From positions 1 to 64,000 of the forward strand of contig CAIQIR010000158.1 of the NCBI GenBank assembly GCA_903871875.1: a stretch of DNA of 64,000 bases, written 5' to 3'. This document shows, one piece after another, positions 16,882 to 26,851 of this stretch. This DNA is from an uncultured Schlesneria sp. Its GTDB lineage: Bacteria > Planctomycetota > Planctomycetia > Planctomycetales > Planctomycetaceae. The notes under the pieces were generated by a model. That model ran no database searches. It was given only the letters and a program-made list of their open reading frames with translations, and was not told where the DNA came from. Position 1 is the first letter of the stretch; the number at the start of each line of letters is the position of its first letter. Both the position numbers and the translations under genes were made by a program.

Positions 16882-18345
16882 ATGGATTCGTCTTCGTCTG
16901 ATAAACCGCCAGAAATTCTCGCGTCAAACGACTCACCTCCGGCGAAAGTCTCGCGTCCATCGGCGTGGCTCGCATGGTTTGGCATCGTCGTGACGCTCGG
17001 ATTCGCGTTATGGCCGCATGGTGGTGCTGGTGGACGACTGGATGTCGAAGAATCGTCGATCATTTTACCTGAGATTCAGGCGAAATATCTGATTGGTTCC
17101 GCCAGTCTGTCCTTCACTTCGAAAGAAAATCAGCAAGTCCAGATTCAAATGGTTTTTGGTCAAGGGCCGCCCCGACATCGATTGATCGGTGTCGTGTTGA
17201 TCGGCGAGCTTGTCGGAGTCAATCAAGCAGAGAAATCACTGAACGATCTGGATGCCCAGATTCAAAACGGGGTGATGGTTGCGACCGAGCATGACCAGGA
17301 AGTGATCGGCCTGCTGCGGAAGACGTTTGCCGCCAGACGGGACAAGCGAGACGTTGATGCCGACCTATCTGACGTCGAACGCCCGCTTTGTCACCGCCTG
17401 TTTCCCCAGTATTTGGGTTGGACTGGCCGACTGGCACTGCTACCTCCTGGTACCTCCAATCAATTTGATCGAACGACGCTATTGAATCAGGCTTTTCGTA
17501 CCGTTTTCGCCATTCTGGGCGTGTGTTTGTTGGGGCTCGGCGCGGCCATCTGCGGTATCGTGTTGCAATTGACTTGGTGGACGTTTGCCGCGACAGGACG
17601 ACTGACGTCTGGAATTGGTCCGCTACGTGGTAACCATGTGATCTATGCCGAGACTTTTGCCGTTTGGATGGCGTTGTATTTGGCATTGTCGATTCTTATC
17701 GCTCAGCGGTCGCTGCAGACTTGGGGCCTGATTGTGATCGTGATTCCACAAATCGGCGGTCTGGCCGCGCTGGCCTGGCCAATTGTGCGTGGCTTGCGAT
17801 GGAGCGATGTTCGTGACGATTTGGGACTGCATTTCGGGCCGCAGGGCTGGACCGTGCCGCTCGTTGGGGGCGGTGCCTATTTGTCGGCAATACCGCTCGT
17901 GGGTGTGGCCATGGTCGTGACACTGGCGATGATGCAAGTGGCCAGCCAATTTGCGGGTGGCGGGGATTCTGTCGCGACGCCCATGCACCCGATTGTCGAG
18001 CCGATCATTCGAGGCAGTTGGGGTGTCCGAATGCAATTACTATTTGTCGCGGTCTTCGCCGCCGTGCCCGAGGAAATCATGTTCCGCGGTGTCTTGTACC
18101 GGCACTTGCGCGAAGCCGGGGCTCGACTTGGCTATGTGGGCCGCGTGGCATTTGCGACGCTGATCAGTAGCTTTGTCTTTGCCGTGATTCATCCACAAGG
18201 ATTATTTGGAATCCCGATTTTGATGAGCGTCGCAGTCGTATTTGCCCTGGTCCGTGAGTGGCGTGGCTCTGTCGTTCCGTCGATGATTACCCACGCCCTG
18301 GTGAACGCAGGGACCACCACAATCTTGCTGTTGATCGCCGATTGA
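16882..18345 (+). CDS. CPBP family intramembrane metalloprotease
   Basis: 487 aa from the ATG at 16882; the frame is open further upstream but overlaps the XdhC-like gene. One N-terminal helix (AWLAWFGIVVTLGFALWP), a soluble part to about residue 200, then multiple helices. The CPBP/Abi signature is complete: VPEEIMFRGVLYRHLR (EExxxR), a second motif FAVIHPQGLFG with His, and a third HALVNAG. Such enzymes are integral-membrane Glu/His metalloproteases acting in protein processing or, in some bacteria, bacteriocin immunity. The extra N-terminal soluble domain is not recognised. Convergent with the PilZ gene, 8 bp apart. Confidence 0.85.
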   Translation: MDSSSSDKPPEILASNDSPPAKVSRPSAWLAWFGIVVTLGFALWPHGGAGGRLDVEESSIILPEIQAKYLIGSASLSFTSKENQQVQIQMVFGQGPPRHRLIGVVLIGELVGVNQAEKSLNDLDAQIQNGVMVATEHDQEVIGLLRKTFAARRDKRDVDADLSDVERPLCHRLFPQYLGWTGRLALLPPGTSNQFDRTTLLNQAFRTVFAILGVCLLGLGAAICGIVLQLTWWTFAATGRLTSGIGPLRGNHVIYAETFAVWMALYLALSILIAQRSLQTWGLIVIVIPQIGGLAALAWPIVRGLRWSDVRDDLGLHFGPQGWTVPLVGGGAYLSAIPLVGVAMVVTLAMMQVASQFAGGGDSVATPMHPIVEPIIRGSWGVRMQLLFVAVFAAVPEEIMFRGVLYRHLREAGARLGYVGRVAFATLISSFVFAVIHPQGLFGIPILMSVAVVFALVREWRGSVVPSMITHALVNAGTTTILLLIAD

Positions 18346-18353
18346 CGCTCGTG

Positions 18354-18725
18354 TCAATCGTCTGATTCACTGACAGAATTCGGCTTGCTCAGGAATCGGC
18401 CTCCGCTGATGAACATGCCATTTTCGCAGGGCATGCACCATTCGACCGCCACGCGATAACAGTATTCACGCGACTCGCTGGCCATCTTGACCGTGACTTC
18501 ACCCAGGGAAATCGAACCACGATGCAGCATGCCGATACCGAACCGGCTGATTTCACGAGTCATTGCGGGAACGGTGTTACCGCGTGACGTCGTGATTTCT
18601 GCCGGAACGGTCAATTCAATGCGTTCGTGTGTTCGAAGGTTGGTGACATCGAGTCGTTCGATGCTTTCCAGGACTTCACGCAAATCTCGGACACTTGGTC
18701 GACTCCAGGGGTCTGGCGTTTTCAT
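18354..18725 (-). CDS. PilZ-like domain protein
   Basis: 123 aa. After an N-terminal helix comes a small beta-barrel: RTHERIELTVPAEITT, then TREISRFGIGMLHRG, and a late VEWCMPCENGMFISGGRFL. The c-di-GMP-binding PilZ pattern RxxxR...(D/N)xSxxG is nearly met (RTHER and EISRFG), with Glu in place of Asp/Asn, so ligand binding is uncertain. Many planctomycete proteins with this look carry PilZ domains. Stand-alone, convergent with the CPBP gene. Confidence 0.65.
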   Translation of the reverse strand: MKTPDPWSRPSVRDLREVLESIERLDVTNLRTHERIELTVPAEITTSRGNTVPAMTREISRFGIGMLHRGSISLGEVTVKMASESREYCYRVAVEWCMPCENGMFISGGRFLSKPNSVSESDD

Positions 18726-18875
18726 GACGGTTCTCGCGATCTGACTGAGGGACGTTCTGATGCAGTTGTTGGGCTGCTCGCGAAACTCTAGTTCACAATT
18801 CAGAACAAAATCCGACAGTCTTCACGGATGCCGTCACAATGGCGTCGATACAATCGTCCTATTCGGCAAGGTCCG

Positions 18876-20075
18876 CTATTTGTCGTCGAGCAACTCGACG
18901 GCGACAAACTTTTTGCCTTCCAGCATTTCCAGGCTGGCACCGCCACCGGTACTGACGTGGGTGACTTTATCCGCCAGGCCGAATTCCTGGATGGCCGCGG
19001 CGCTGTCGCCCCCACCAATGATGCTGGTCGCGCCACTGGCCACGATCGCATCCGCGACAGCTCGAGTCCCTGCGTCGAAGGGTGGCATTTCGAAGACACC
19101 CATGGGGCCGTTCCAGACAACAGTTTTGGCCGATTTAATGACGTCGGCATACTTGGCGATTGTGGCTGGGCCGATATCGAATCCTTCCCATCCCCCTTCG
19201 TTCGGAATCTTGCCAGCGGGAACCACCTGCTTGTTGCAGGTTCCTTTGAAGTCGTCGCCACAATGGGTGTCGAGAGGCAGCATCAGCTTGTCGCCACCCG
19301 TCGCGATCAGCTCTTTGGCGAGTTCGACCTTATCTTTTTCGACACGGCTACGACCAACGGATCCTCCCATCGCCAGAGAGAAGGTGTAGGCCATCGCGCC
19401 GCCAATCAGAACCTTGTCGCAAATCGCTAACAGATTTTGGATGACGTTGATCTTATCCGAGACCTTGGCACCGCCGACAATCGCCACGAAGGGACGAACA
19501 GGGTTGGCGATTGCATCGGAGAGAAATGCGATTTCTTTTTCGACCAGGAATCCACAGACCTTTGGCTTACCCACCATGGCGTTGGGAACGGCGACCATCG
19601 AACCTTCGGTACGGTGACACGTTCCGAAGGCGTCGTTGCAATAGATATCGCCCATCGTTGCCAGAACGGCCGCGTAGTCCGGGTCACCCTTTTTTTCGCC
19701 CTTGTTGAATCGAACATTCTCCAGCAACAGGATTTCCCCGTTTTTGAGTCCTTTTGCTTTCGTCTTCGCATCGTCGCCGACGGTGTCCGAGGCAAAGTAA
19801 ACCGGGGTACCCAACAACTTTTTCATTCGCTCGGCGACGGGTTTAAGGCTGAATTTCGCGTCTTCGACGGGGTCTTTTCCCTCCGGGCGTCCCAGATGGC
19901 TCATCAGGATCACGCGTCCACCACGATCCAGTACGGACTTAATGGATGGCAACGCTTCGGTAATGCGTCGATCGTCAGTGATTTGCGATTGGTCGTCCAG
20001 CGGTACATTGAAGTCGCACCGCATCAGAACCGCTTTGTTCGTAACATTGACGTCCGCAATAGTCTTTTTGGCCAT
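18876..20075 (-). CDS. pgk: Phosphoglycerate kinase
   Basis: 399 aa, the normal length for bacterial PGK, which makes ATP from 1,3-bisphosphoglycerate in glycolysis. Features in order: [13 protein letters not shown] (substrate-binding Arg/Asp), [62 protein letters not shown], and the nucleotide-binding [11 protein letters not shown] and a late GGGDSAAA stretch. CHR replaces the commoner AHR in the FGTAHR motif, a small variant. It stands alone on the minus strand. Cytoplasmic. Confidence 0.97.
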   Translation of the reverse strand: MAKKTIADVNVTNKAVLMRCDFNVPLDDQSQITDDRRITEALPSIKSVLDRGGRVILMSHLGRPEGKDPVEDAKFSLKPVAERMKKLLGTPVYFASDTVGDDAKTKAKGLKNGEILLLENVRFNKGEKKGDPDYAAVLATMGDIYCNDAFGTCHRTEGSMVAVPNAMVGKPKVCGFLVEKEIAFLSDAIANPVRPFVAIVGGAKVSDKINVIQNLLAICDKVLIGGAMAYTFSLAMGGSVGRSRVEKDKVELAKELIATGGDKLMLPLDTHCGDDFKGTCNKQVVPAGKIPNEGGWEGFDIGPATIAKYADVIKSAKTVVWNGPMGVFEMPPFDAGTRAVADAIVASGATSIIGGGDSAAAIQEFGLADKVTHVSTGGGASLEMLEGKKFVAVELLDDK

Positions 20076-20235
20076 GATCGAAAGTGCTCTGTCCTGAAAA
20101 TTTCGTTCAGAGAAGAGGCCCCATCCACACGACGAGGTCGCTCCCTCTCAATTGTGCGAATATGGTAGATTGGTCGACGGCCGAAACCAAGTGCGGGCGA
20201 CAATCTCGGCTGGGATCGATCGAAGAACGGCCTCT

Positions 20236-22479
20236 TTATTGGCCGTCGATCGGCTTGGAACCGGGCTGGTAGCGATAATACACTTCCAGGCACATGGTGC
20301 TGAGGGCGGTGGAATACAATCGACCGCCGATACCGGCCCATTTCCCCCGTGGATCCCAGCTTCCGGCCAGCGGCCCATCCTGACGCTGCAACGAAATCAA
20401 CAGATCGCGCAAGGAATTGTTCCATTCCTGCCACGATTCGTTATCGACATTGTGCATGGCCAGCGTTCCGTAGTACCAGAAGTACTCATCATAGGACGTG
20501 ATTCGCGGCAGGTTCCGTCGCAGATAATTGACCGCTTCCTGACTGGCGGCATCATTGGCACGAACCGAAAACATCTGGCGGCAAAACAACGCTTCCGCTG
20601 TCATTGCTGGAGTATGGGGATCGTTCTTTTTGTATCCGGCCAGGCCACCATGCGTGCCACGGCCGCGAGCATCTAAAAATCGCACCATGCCCCGGCGAGT
20701 CTCCTCGGGCACGGGAATCCCCGCGTTGACCGCGCTTTTTAGTGCCATCAGTTGCCATCCGAACATGCTCATGTCACTTTCGGTACCTCGGCTATAGCGC
20801 CAGCCACCATCTTCATTTTGTAAGGCCGAAATCAACCTGACGCCGCGCTTTACGGCGATGCGCAATTCAGGATAGTCTTCCGCATCTTTTTGCATGGCAT
20901 AGGCTTCGGCCAAGGCGAAGGTTGCGATGGCGTGACAATAGTTCTGGTCGTACTGTGTCGCGGTCCCTCCGAGATAGCCATTTTCCGGCTTCTGCTGGCC
21001 GATCAGCCAGTCCAGGGCATTGCGAACTTCTGTGGCATAAGGTCCGCCTTCGTGCGTGTAACCGGCCCCAAGAAATGACAGTACTACCAATCCTGTCACT
21101 CCCGAATCGGCGAATTTGCCGCCATCCAGCCGCGGTTGTCCTTGAGGGTCTTTGTCCACCGACCCACCACCGTGACGAGATGACGACCAGCGACCGTCCC
21201 GTTCCTGGACACTCGACAACCACTTCAGGCTGTTTTCGACTGCTCGCTCGGATTTTTCGGAACCCCCATGTTTCAGCACGCTGGACATTCGCTGTCCGGA
21301 TGACCGGGCCTGGTACGTTTCCGGTGCCCGGAGCGGGGCGCGTGACATGGTGCCCGACTTGGGGCGTTCGAAGTTGGGCTGAATTGATTCGTCGAGCAGC
21401 TCAAGGGAGCCCTGACCGATTGGCAGGCGATCATCGTTCGGAGGAATGTTCGTTGATTGGCTGGTGTTGGAAGACTGGTTGCTGGCGACCGAGGGGCGAA
21501 CGGAGATTTCGTCGCGGCCGTTGCCTGTCTGCAGGGCCGATCGTCCCATGCGATTTTGACGTCGGGGAGGGGTATTTCCCGAGACATTATTATTTCCATC
21601 CGGCCCCGATCCGGTTGCCGAATCCACGATTGGGCTGGGATCGGGGCTTCCTTGTCGACGAACGATCTCGTTGTTCGGAAGCCCTTGTGGTTTCGGCAAG
21701 GCGTCCAGAGCGACCTCTGCCGGAAACGTCATGATTGCGCCGTCTTCGATCAGGGGCGTCGATCGTACCGAAGCGCCGCGCGCGATATCAGGGCGTGGTG
21801 GTGCCTCAATTCCGGTGGTGGCAGGTGAAACACTGGCTCGCGAGGGAGTCGATTTGGCCGTCACTTCGGGCCGGGCTTCCAGCAATGGTTGATCTGCCGA
21901 CACCGAGCTGGTGGCTGCCGCTTTCGAGGCCGTCTCTGGCGATTGTTCAACGTCTGGCGCTTGTTCCTCCTGTTGGGCCGCAAAGTCAGGAACATCCTGA
22001 CTCACGCTCATTTCCGGCGCCTTATCAACTTGGGGCGAATCGATCTCTTCTTCCGCCATACTGGAATCGAGCCGTTTCAAGCTGCGCGTATCGCGTGTCA
22101 GCGGTCTTTCCATCGACGCTGGGCCTGCGTGCCAGATCGGCAATTTGTTCTTCCCCTCCATCGGTGCCGAGTCGACGTTGCCCGGGGAATCCACGAAATT
22201 GATCGGGGTGTTAACGACGGCCTCTTCCGCAGCCATTGGTTGGCGCGGATAGTTTTCCGCAACGGTGGCCCAGCCCAGACCGAAGCACCCGTGCAGCATC
22301 AGCGACAGAAAGAAGGATTTGGTCAATGTGTTGTGGTCTCCATAACGAGTTCCCCACAACGAAATCAGGTGGACCACGGCGAACATCGAGCAGGCGATCA
22401 GGGCCAGACGCAACAGCACGCCGCTGGCCGACAATCCGCCAGTGCTGTTCATGATCATCTCAAACAATTGCGTTGGCAT
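20236..22479 (-). CDS. Membrane-anchored protein with prenyltransferase/squalene-oxidase-type repeats
   Basis: 747 aa. Two N-terminal transmembrane helices (around residues 19-44 and 54-73), then about 330 residues of Pro/Ser/Glu-rich, low-complexity linker. The C-terminal half is an alpha/alpha toroid of the prenyltransferase and squalene-oxidase repeat type: LKWLSSVQERDGRWSS, LDWLIGQQKPENGYLG, LISALQNEDGGWRYS and LISLQRQDGPLAGSWD. A general-acid DxDD motif is not seen, so it is probably not a cyclase and may be a binding scaffold. Its ATG overlaps the stop of exbD as TGATG, which indicates translational coupling and a shared membrane complex. Confidence 0.8.
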   Translation of the reverse strand: MPTQLFEMIMNSTGGLSASGVLLRLALIACSMFAVVHLISLWGTRYGDHNTLTKSFFLSLMLHGCFGLGWATVAENYPRQPMAAEEAVVNTPINFVDSPGNVDSAPMEGKNKLPIWHAGPASMERPLTRDTRSLKRLDSSMAEEEIDSPQVDKAPEMSVSQDVPDFAAQQEEQAPDVEQSPETASKAAATSSVSADQPLLEARPEVTAKSTPSRASVSPATTGIEAPPRPDIARGASVRSTPLIEDGAIMTFPAEVALDALPKPQGLPNNEIVRRQGSPDPSPIVDSATGSGPDGNNNVSGNTPPRRQNRMGRSALQTGNGRDEISVRPSVASNQSSNTSQSTNIPPNDDRLPIGQGSLELLDESIQPNFERPKSGTMSRAPLRAPETYQARSSGQRMSSVLKHGGSEKSERAVENSLKWLSSVQERDGRWSSSRHGGGSVDKDPQGQPRLDGGKFADSGVTGLVVLSFLGAGYTHEGGPYATEVRNALDWLIGQQKPENGYLGGTATQYDQNYCHAIATFALAEAYAMQKDAEDYPELRIAVKRGVRLISALQNEDGGWRYSRGTESDMSMFGWQLMALKSAVNAGIPVPEETRRGMVRFLDARGRGTHGGLAGYKKNDPHTPAMTAEALFCRQMFSVRANDAASQEAVNYLRRNLPRITSYDEYFWYYGTLAMHNVDNESWQEWNNSLRDLLISLQRQDGPLAGSWDPRGKWAGIGGRLYSTALSTMCLEVYYRYQPGSKPIDGQ

Positions 22480-22898
22480 CAGCTCCCTTTCGGATTCGGA
22501 GTATGCGCCAACGAAACCGTCTTAATGCCAGCCGCTTTACACGTCGAGATGACATCCATCACAATTTGGTACTCGCCCCGTCCATCGCCGCGAATGACCA
22601 CCGCTTGGCCGGGGAAGACTTCCCGAGCGCCTTCGAGCATCGTCTTCAGCGATTCCAGCGAGTGTGTTTCATTGCGGACGCTGACTTTTCCATCAGCGGT
22701 GACATTAACGATGATTTCATCGGGCTGTCCCGACATCGCGAGATTGTCTGACACGGTGGGCACCTGGATGCCGGTCTGCCGTTCTTCTTCCGAGAATTTG
22801 GTTCCGACCATGAAAAAGATAATAAGCAGCATCACGACGTCCAGCATGGACGTCAGATTGATCGAGGGTTCTTCCAGCGGTTCAGTTTTGAGAGGCAT
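22479..22898 (-). CDS. exbD: ExbD/TolR-type biopolymer transport protein
   Basis: 139 aa from the ATG at 22898 (a GTG at 22931 would add 11). Single N-terminal transmembrane helix with the key Asp: INLTSMLDVVMLLIIFFMV, then a periplasmic domain (GIQVPTVSDN, DEIIVNVTADGKVSV, VVIRGDGRGEYQIVMDVI) typical of ExbD. ExbD works with the proton channel ExbB/MotA to energise envelope proteins, but no ExbB gene is adjacent in the window. The stop codon overlaps the start of the downstream toroid protein as TGATG. Confidence 0.88.
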   Translation of the reverse strand: MPLKTEPLEEPSINLTSMLDVVMLLIIFFMVGTKFSEEERQTGIQVPTVSDNLAMSGQPDEIIVNVTADGKVSVRNETHSLESLKTMLEGAREVFPGQAVVIRGDGRGEYQIVMDVISTCKAAGIKTVSLAHTPNPKGS

Positions 22899-23411
22899 CC
22901 CGATGTTCCCTCCGCTGTGAATCTGATGCACTCACCCGATGCGGATTCCCGATTCAAATCGACGGTTCAAACAGTGTTGATCTGTCCGTTGCACGTCGGT
23001 TTTCCGTCAAAGTTTATTGTCAAACAAGGATTTTGGCCTCTGAAGTCCCTCGCTGCGCTGTTTCTATCATAGCAGATCGGCAAGTCTGGCAAGAGACCGT
23101 GAGAAGCGGTGGAAAATCCCGAAACATCGGGCTAATGCTTTATCTCAATCATCCGTTGCCGATGGCTTTGATCAAATTGGTCCGATGGCTTCGCCGAGAG
23201 TTCGCTCATGGAGCAACTGCCAATCAACTCTCTGGTGCGTGCCGAACGGCATGATAGGACGGGATTCGTTTTCGCTTATGGGGCTCTATTGGCCTTCGGT
23301 CATTCGCTCAACTCAATGGATGCTCTCTTCGGAATTTCATTGTCATCCATGTGCATGGTCTCACCTTCAACCTGCCCGTTGGGCTCTCGGTGAGGGTGGT
23401 CTGACGGGCCG
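22899..23411. other. Intergenic interval without recognised gene
   Basis: 513 bp between exbD and the DUF11-type gene, all on the minus strand side. Small open frames on the plus strand have no domain or ribosome-binding site. It probably contains the exbD promoter. No ExbB or RNA gene found. Confidence 0.4.
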
Positions 23412-25400
23412 TCAGGGAAATTGATATCTCGGCTCGCTGCGGATCATGGACAATTCCTGGCAGCAGCAATTCTTGGCGGGTTGGGTTGGCACGGGAGACA
23501 CCTTCGTAGCCGGAGCGGGGCCGACGGCCGGTTGTGAACGAATCGTTTCCGGAAGCGCGGCTGGTTCTTTGCCTCGTTCGACGACGACGATTCGGGCCTG
23601 ACCTCGCGCCACGACCTGTTCGACGGCGGCCACTTGCAACACGTTGACGGCATCGCCGGCTTGTTTGGCGGACATCTTCAGGATGGTCTGATTCCGGCCG
23701 CTCACATCAAGGGTTCCTGCCTCGAAGACGACGTTTTTGCCATCGCGATGAGACAACTGATTCGGCACATCAATGCGAACCTGAACGTTATGAAGCTTCG
23801 TATCGCCCGTGTTCCGAACCGTGATCTCCAGGTCGACTTCGTCGCCGACATAGACTTTGTCGAGGTATTGGATATCGCAGGCCAGGGCCGGATGCTTTTC
23901 CGGGAGAATTTCAGGGGGTGCGGTGGGCGTCGGCTGTTCAGTCTCTGCTGGTTGACTGACTTCCGTGGTTGTTGCCACCGCGGCATGAGCGACCACGCGG
24001 GTTCGATGGAACTGATGCCGACCATCGTTTGGAATCCACTGCAGCACAAACTCTTGTCCTTGACCGGGAACAAGCTGTTGGATTTCGCGATGCAATAGAC
24101 GCTCTTCTAAACCGGTTGCGGCATCAATCACCGTTTCGATCAGGGCATCTGGATTGGCCGCCACGACGGTTTGCAGCCGCGAAATCTGATCTTTCACTTC
24201 GACTCGGGGAATACTGTCCCGGCCGGCATTGCTGATGAACAGCTTTGACTGGTGTGGTTGGCCTGCCGAAACGGAATGCGGTGTGACAAGTTCCAGCCGC
24301 AATTCGACCTCTGCCATTGCTGGCAGTGTCGGATCGATTTCATCGGAAGTGGGCAACTCGGCAGAAAGTGGATCGAAGGCGCCGACCCCCATGTAGGAAA
24401 TCAGGTCATCTCCCGGATGGTGTCGGCCGGTATGAGACCGTTGCCAGCCGGAATCACTAAACGAAACGAGTCCACTCTGAAACCGTGCATCGTCGTCGGG
24501 AAATACGCTGCGATCTGACTGGCTGATGATCCGCGAACCAGGGGGAAAATGTCCCGAGACCGACGAATGTCGTATCAATTCCAACTCAAACGAAAGATCC
24601 GGCGAAAATTTGCGGATGGGCACCATTCTCGTGTGCGGCTCGTCCGGCGGGACGGGCACAGGGCGAATGCGACGTACTGGCAACCCTGGATACTCGCGTT
24701 GATTGCATTCCGAACCGTATTCCCAGGTGGCTTGAACGAGCAATCGTGGATCGCGAGATCGAATTCGCGCCCGCGGCTGTTCGCCAATCCTCGCTGCCGA
24801 ATCGATGATCGTTCCGCCCGCGAAACGTTGATCCTGCTCTGCCTTCTTCGGGCGGTGCATTTCCAGACGGACGTCGAAGTCCCGCTTGATCCAGGAAGGT
24901 TCTGCCATCGAAGTCCTTCCGAAATCCGATGAACGGTTCGATCGGTCCGAATTGGTCAGCGGTGCCATCAAACGACTGTCGAGATGGATATTTTTGGGCT
25001 GGGGCGTGGGTTTGTTGGGCACGAACATGTGAGCCACGCGCCATCGATCCTGGGCCGACCATTCGTTGTTTCGCTCAAGCTGCTCACGGCCCGCCGCCGC
25101 CGCCGTCGTGCGGTGCTGGGCCAATTGGACATGATGACTGGGCGTGGGAACAATCATCGAGATGAATAGCAAAACGGTCAGACCGACGCTGAAGATTCCG
25201 ACCAGCGTCACAAAAAACCATCCGGGCGATTCACGCAGTACGAGCAAGGCCCGACCGGCTCGGTGATCGAGCCAATGGACGATCCGAACCAATTCCATCC
25301 CCATCCATCTCAGAGGGGTTGGTAAGATTCGCAGCAATAGTGACCACGGCCTCGACTGCACGCTTTTTGCCTTCCGTTGGCCGGCCGCCGGAATTCTCAA
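23412..25400 (-). CDS. Single-span membrane protein with DUF11/CARDB-type beta repeats
   Basis: 662 aa. One transmembrane helix near residues 60-83 (WFFVTLVGIFSVGLTVLLFI); what follows is probably periplasmic. After a long basic, disordered part (about 100-350) come two Ig-like beta domains: one with LFISNAGRDSIPRVEVKD, one with KVYVGDEVDLEITVRNTGD, VQVRIDVP and a GTLDVSGRNQ turn. That pattern fits DUF11 (PF01345) conserved repeats of planctomycete and other envelope proteins. The C-terminus is short and Cys-containing (NCCCQEL). A GCC trinucleotide run codes for an alanine stretch near residue 100. Function unknown. Confidence 0.72.
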   Translation of the reverse strand: MRIPAAGQRKAKSVQSRPWSLLLRILPTPLRWMGMELVRIVHWLDHRAGRALLVLRESPGWFFVTLVGIFSVGLTVLLFISMIVPTPSHHVQLAQHRTTAAAAGREQLERNNEWSAQDRWRVAHMFVPNKPTPQPKNIHLDSRLMAPLTNSDRSNRSSDFGRTSMAEPSWIKRDFDVRLEMHRPKKAEQDQRFAGGTIIDSAARIGEQPRARIRSRDPRLLVQATWEYGSECNQREYPGLPVRRIRPVPVPPDEPHTRMVPIRKFSPDLSFELELIRHSSVSGHFPPGSRIISQSDRSVFPDDDARFQSGLVSFSDSGWQRSHTGRHHPGDDLISYMGVGAFDPLSAELPTSDEIDPTLPAMAEVELRLELVTPHSVSAGQPHQSKLFISNAGRDSIPRVEVKDQISRLQTVVAANPDALIETVIDAATGLEERLLHREIQQLVPGQGQEFVLQWIPNDGRHQFHRTRVVAHAAVATTTEVSQPAETEQPTPTAPPEILPEKHPALACDIQYLDKVYVGDEVDLEITVRNTGDTKLHNVQVRIDVPNQLSHRDGKNVVFEAGTLDVSGRNQTILKMSAKQAGDAVNVLQVAAVEQVVARGQARIVVVERGKEPAALPETIRSQPAVGPAPATKVSPVPTQPAKNCCCQELSMIRSEPRYQFP

Positions 25401-25745
25401 ATTTTCCGTTCGGCTTTCGACTCCCTTCGAAATTTCCGCTGACCGAATCAGGCCTCATACACAACCAAATTAAACCTCGGTTTAAACGGCTCTCACGAAG
25501 TCTCATGCCAGTCGCGTCAATTCTTACTAACATTGAAATAAGTATCAGAATTCCATGACAAGGAAAAGACCGGATACGGACTTTCGAACTGCCTTGATTC
25601 GGGCCACGGGAAATGACTTGCCTTTCGCCACTCGGCGCGATCCCGGGGTACCGAATCGTGATTGTCCACGTTTCCAGTGACGTCGCGAATGTTTGAACTT
25701 CAAGGCCTGGGCTGATTGAAATGACGTAGGGAAGGTGCCAATCGC
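25401..25745. other. Divergent intergenic region
   Basis: 345 bp between the DUF11-type gene and the EamA transporter on opposite strands. It contains the inverted repeat annotated at 25470 and otherwise nothing recognised. Confidence 0.4.
25470..25485. promoter_or_regulatory. Inverted repeat TTAAACC-TC-GGTTTAA, possible operator
   Basis: Perfect 7-bp arms with a 2-bp spacer, 70 bp upstream of the minus-strand DUF11-type gene in a divergent intergenic region. The position and symmetry suit a dimeric repressor site. No regulator gene is adjacent, so this is only a candidate. Confidence 0.3.
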
Positions 25746-26627
25746 ATGCTGGTTTGGTTGTGTGTTTTTGTACGGGTTGTGGCGAACCCGTTTTCGAACG
25801 TGTTTCAGAAGTTATTGACGCGGCAGTTCGCTCATGCGTTGAGTATCGTTTGCGTCACTCACGGGCTGTTGACCGTCGCTTGCGTGCCTTTCCTGGCCGT
25901 TTCTCTGCCGCCAGTTTCATTCGAATTCTGGTCGAATATTTCGGTGAGTGCGCTGCTTTGCGTGGCAGGTAACGTCCTGATTGTCTTGGCACTTGAGAAT
26001 TCGGATCTCTCGGTCCTTGGCCCCATCAATGCCTACAAATCGGTCATCAGTCTCATTCCCGGAATGATTTTACTGGCCGAATTCCCGGGGCTGTTAGGCC
26101 TGATTGGAATCGGCCTGATCATCGTCGGTAGCTATTTCCTGCTCGATCAGAAGTCGCAGGAATCAGGGGCGACCGCGATGAAGCGGTTTTTCACCGATCG
26201 CGGTATTCAATATCGATTGGCGGCACTCGTTTTTTCCGCCCTGGAAGCCGTGTACTTGAAAAAGGCGCTGCGGGCGTCCTCGTCGACGACCGCTTTTGCC
26301 TACTGGTGTGTCTTGGGTTTTGTGATTTCGCTGGCGACGGTCGCTGTGCTGTTGCGGCGCGAACAGTCAGCTCGCAATCTTCGCATCTTCAGAAAAAACG
26401 GGCTCACTGTTTTCTTGCTGGCCGTGACCACGGGGTTAATGCAGCTCTGCACGCTGTTTGTTCTGGAGTACCTGAAAGTCGGATATGCGCTCGCGTTATT
26501 CCAGACGTCGACCCTCATTTCGGTGTTGTTGGGTTACCATCTGTTTCAAGAACCTCATTTGCTGAAACGGCTAACCGGTTCTGCGATTATGGTCATGGGG
26601 GCCATCCTGATCATTGTGGCGAAGTAG
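25746..26627 (+). CDS. EamA/DMT superfamily transporter
   Basis: 293 aa with ten hydrophobic segments in two halves, the EamA layout. The first half ends with LIGIGLIIVGSYFLL, the second with LTGSAIMVMGAILIIV, which match the closing helices of EamA repeats. Internal PINAYKSVISLIPGMILLAE and YALALFQTSTLISVLLGY segments are typical too. Inner-membrane metabolite exporter or importer; substrate unknown. The start ATG is at 25746. Stand-alone. Confidence 0.85.
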   Translation: MLVWLCVFVRVVANPFSNVFQKLLTRQFAHALSIVCVTHGLLTVACVPFLAVSLPPVSFEFWSNISVSALLCVAGNVLIVLALENSDLSVLGPINAYKSVISLIPGMILLAEFPGLLGLIGIGLIIVGSYFLLDQKSQESGATAMKRFFTDRGIQYRLAALVFSALEAVYLKKALRASSSTTAFAYWCVLGFVISLATVAVLLRREQSARNLRIFRKNGLTVFLLAVTTGLMQLCTLFVLEYLKVGYALALFQTSTLISVLLGYHLFQEPHLLKRLTGSAIMVMGAILIIVAK

Positions 26628-26851
26628 TTTCTCGACCCGTACATTCCGTCGGAATTGATTCTCGTTCTGCGTGGCGGAAATCTGACCCGAACTGAGCGGG
26701 TGAAATGGCAGCCGATTCGCAATCGACATATAACTGGCTTTCCGTTTCCGCAGTCGTCATGAATTTCAGTCTCGACAGAGAGGTCAATGATCGACGTCGT
26801 GATTCGGGGCTCTTTTATGGGGCTCCATTCCTTGTCAAATGAAAGTGATCC

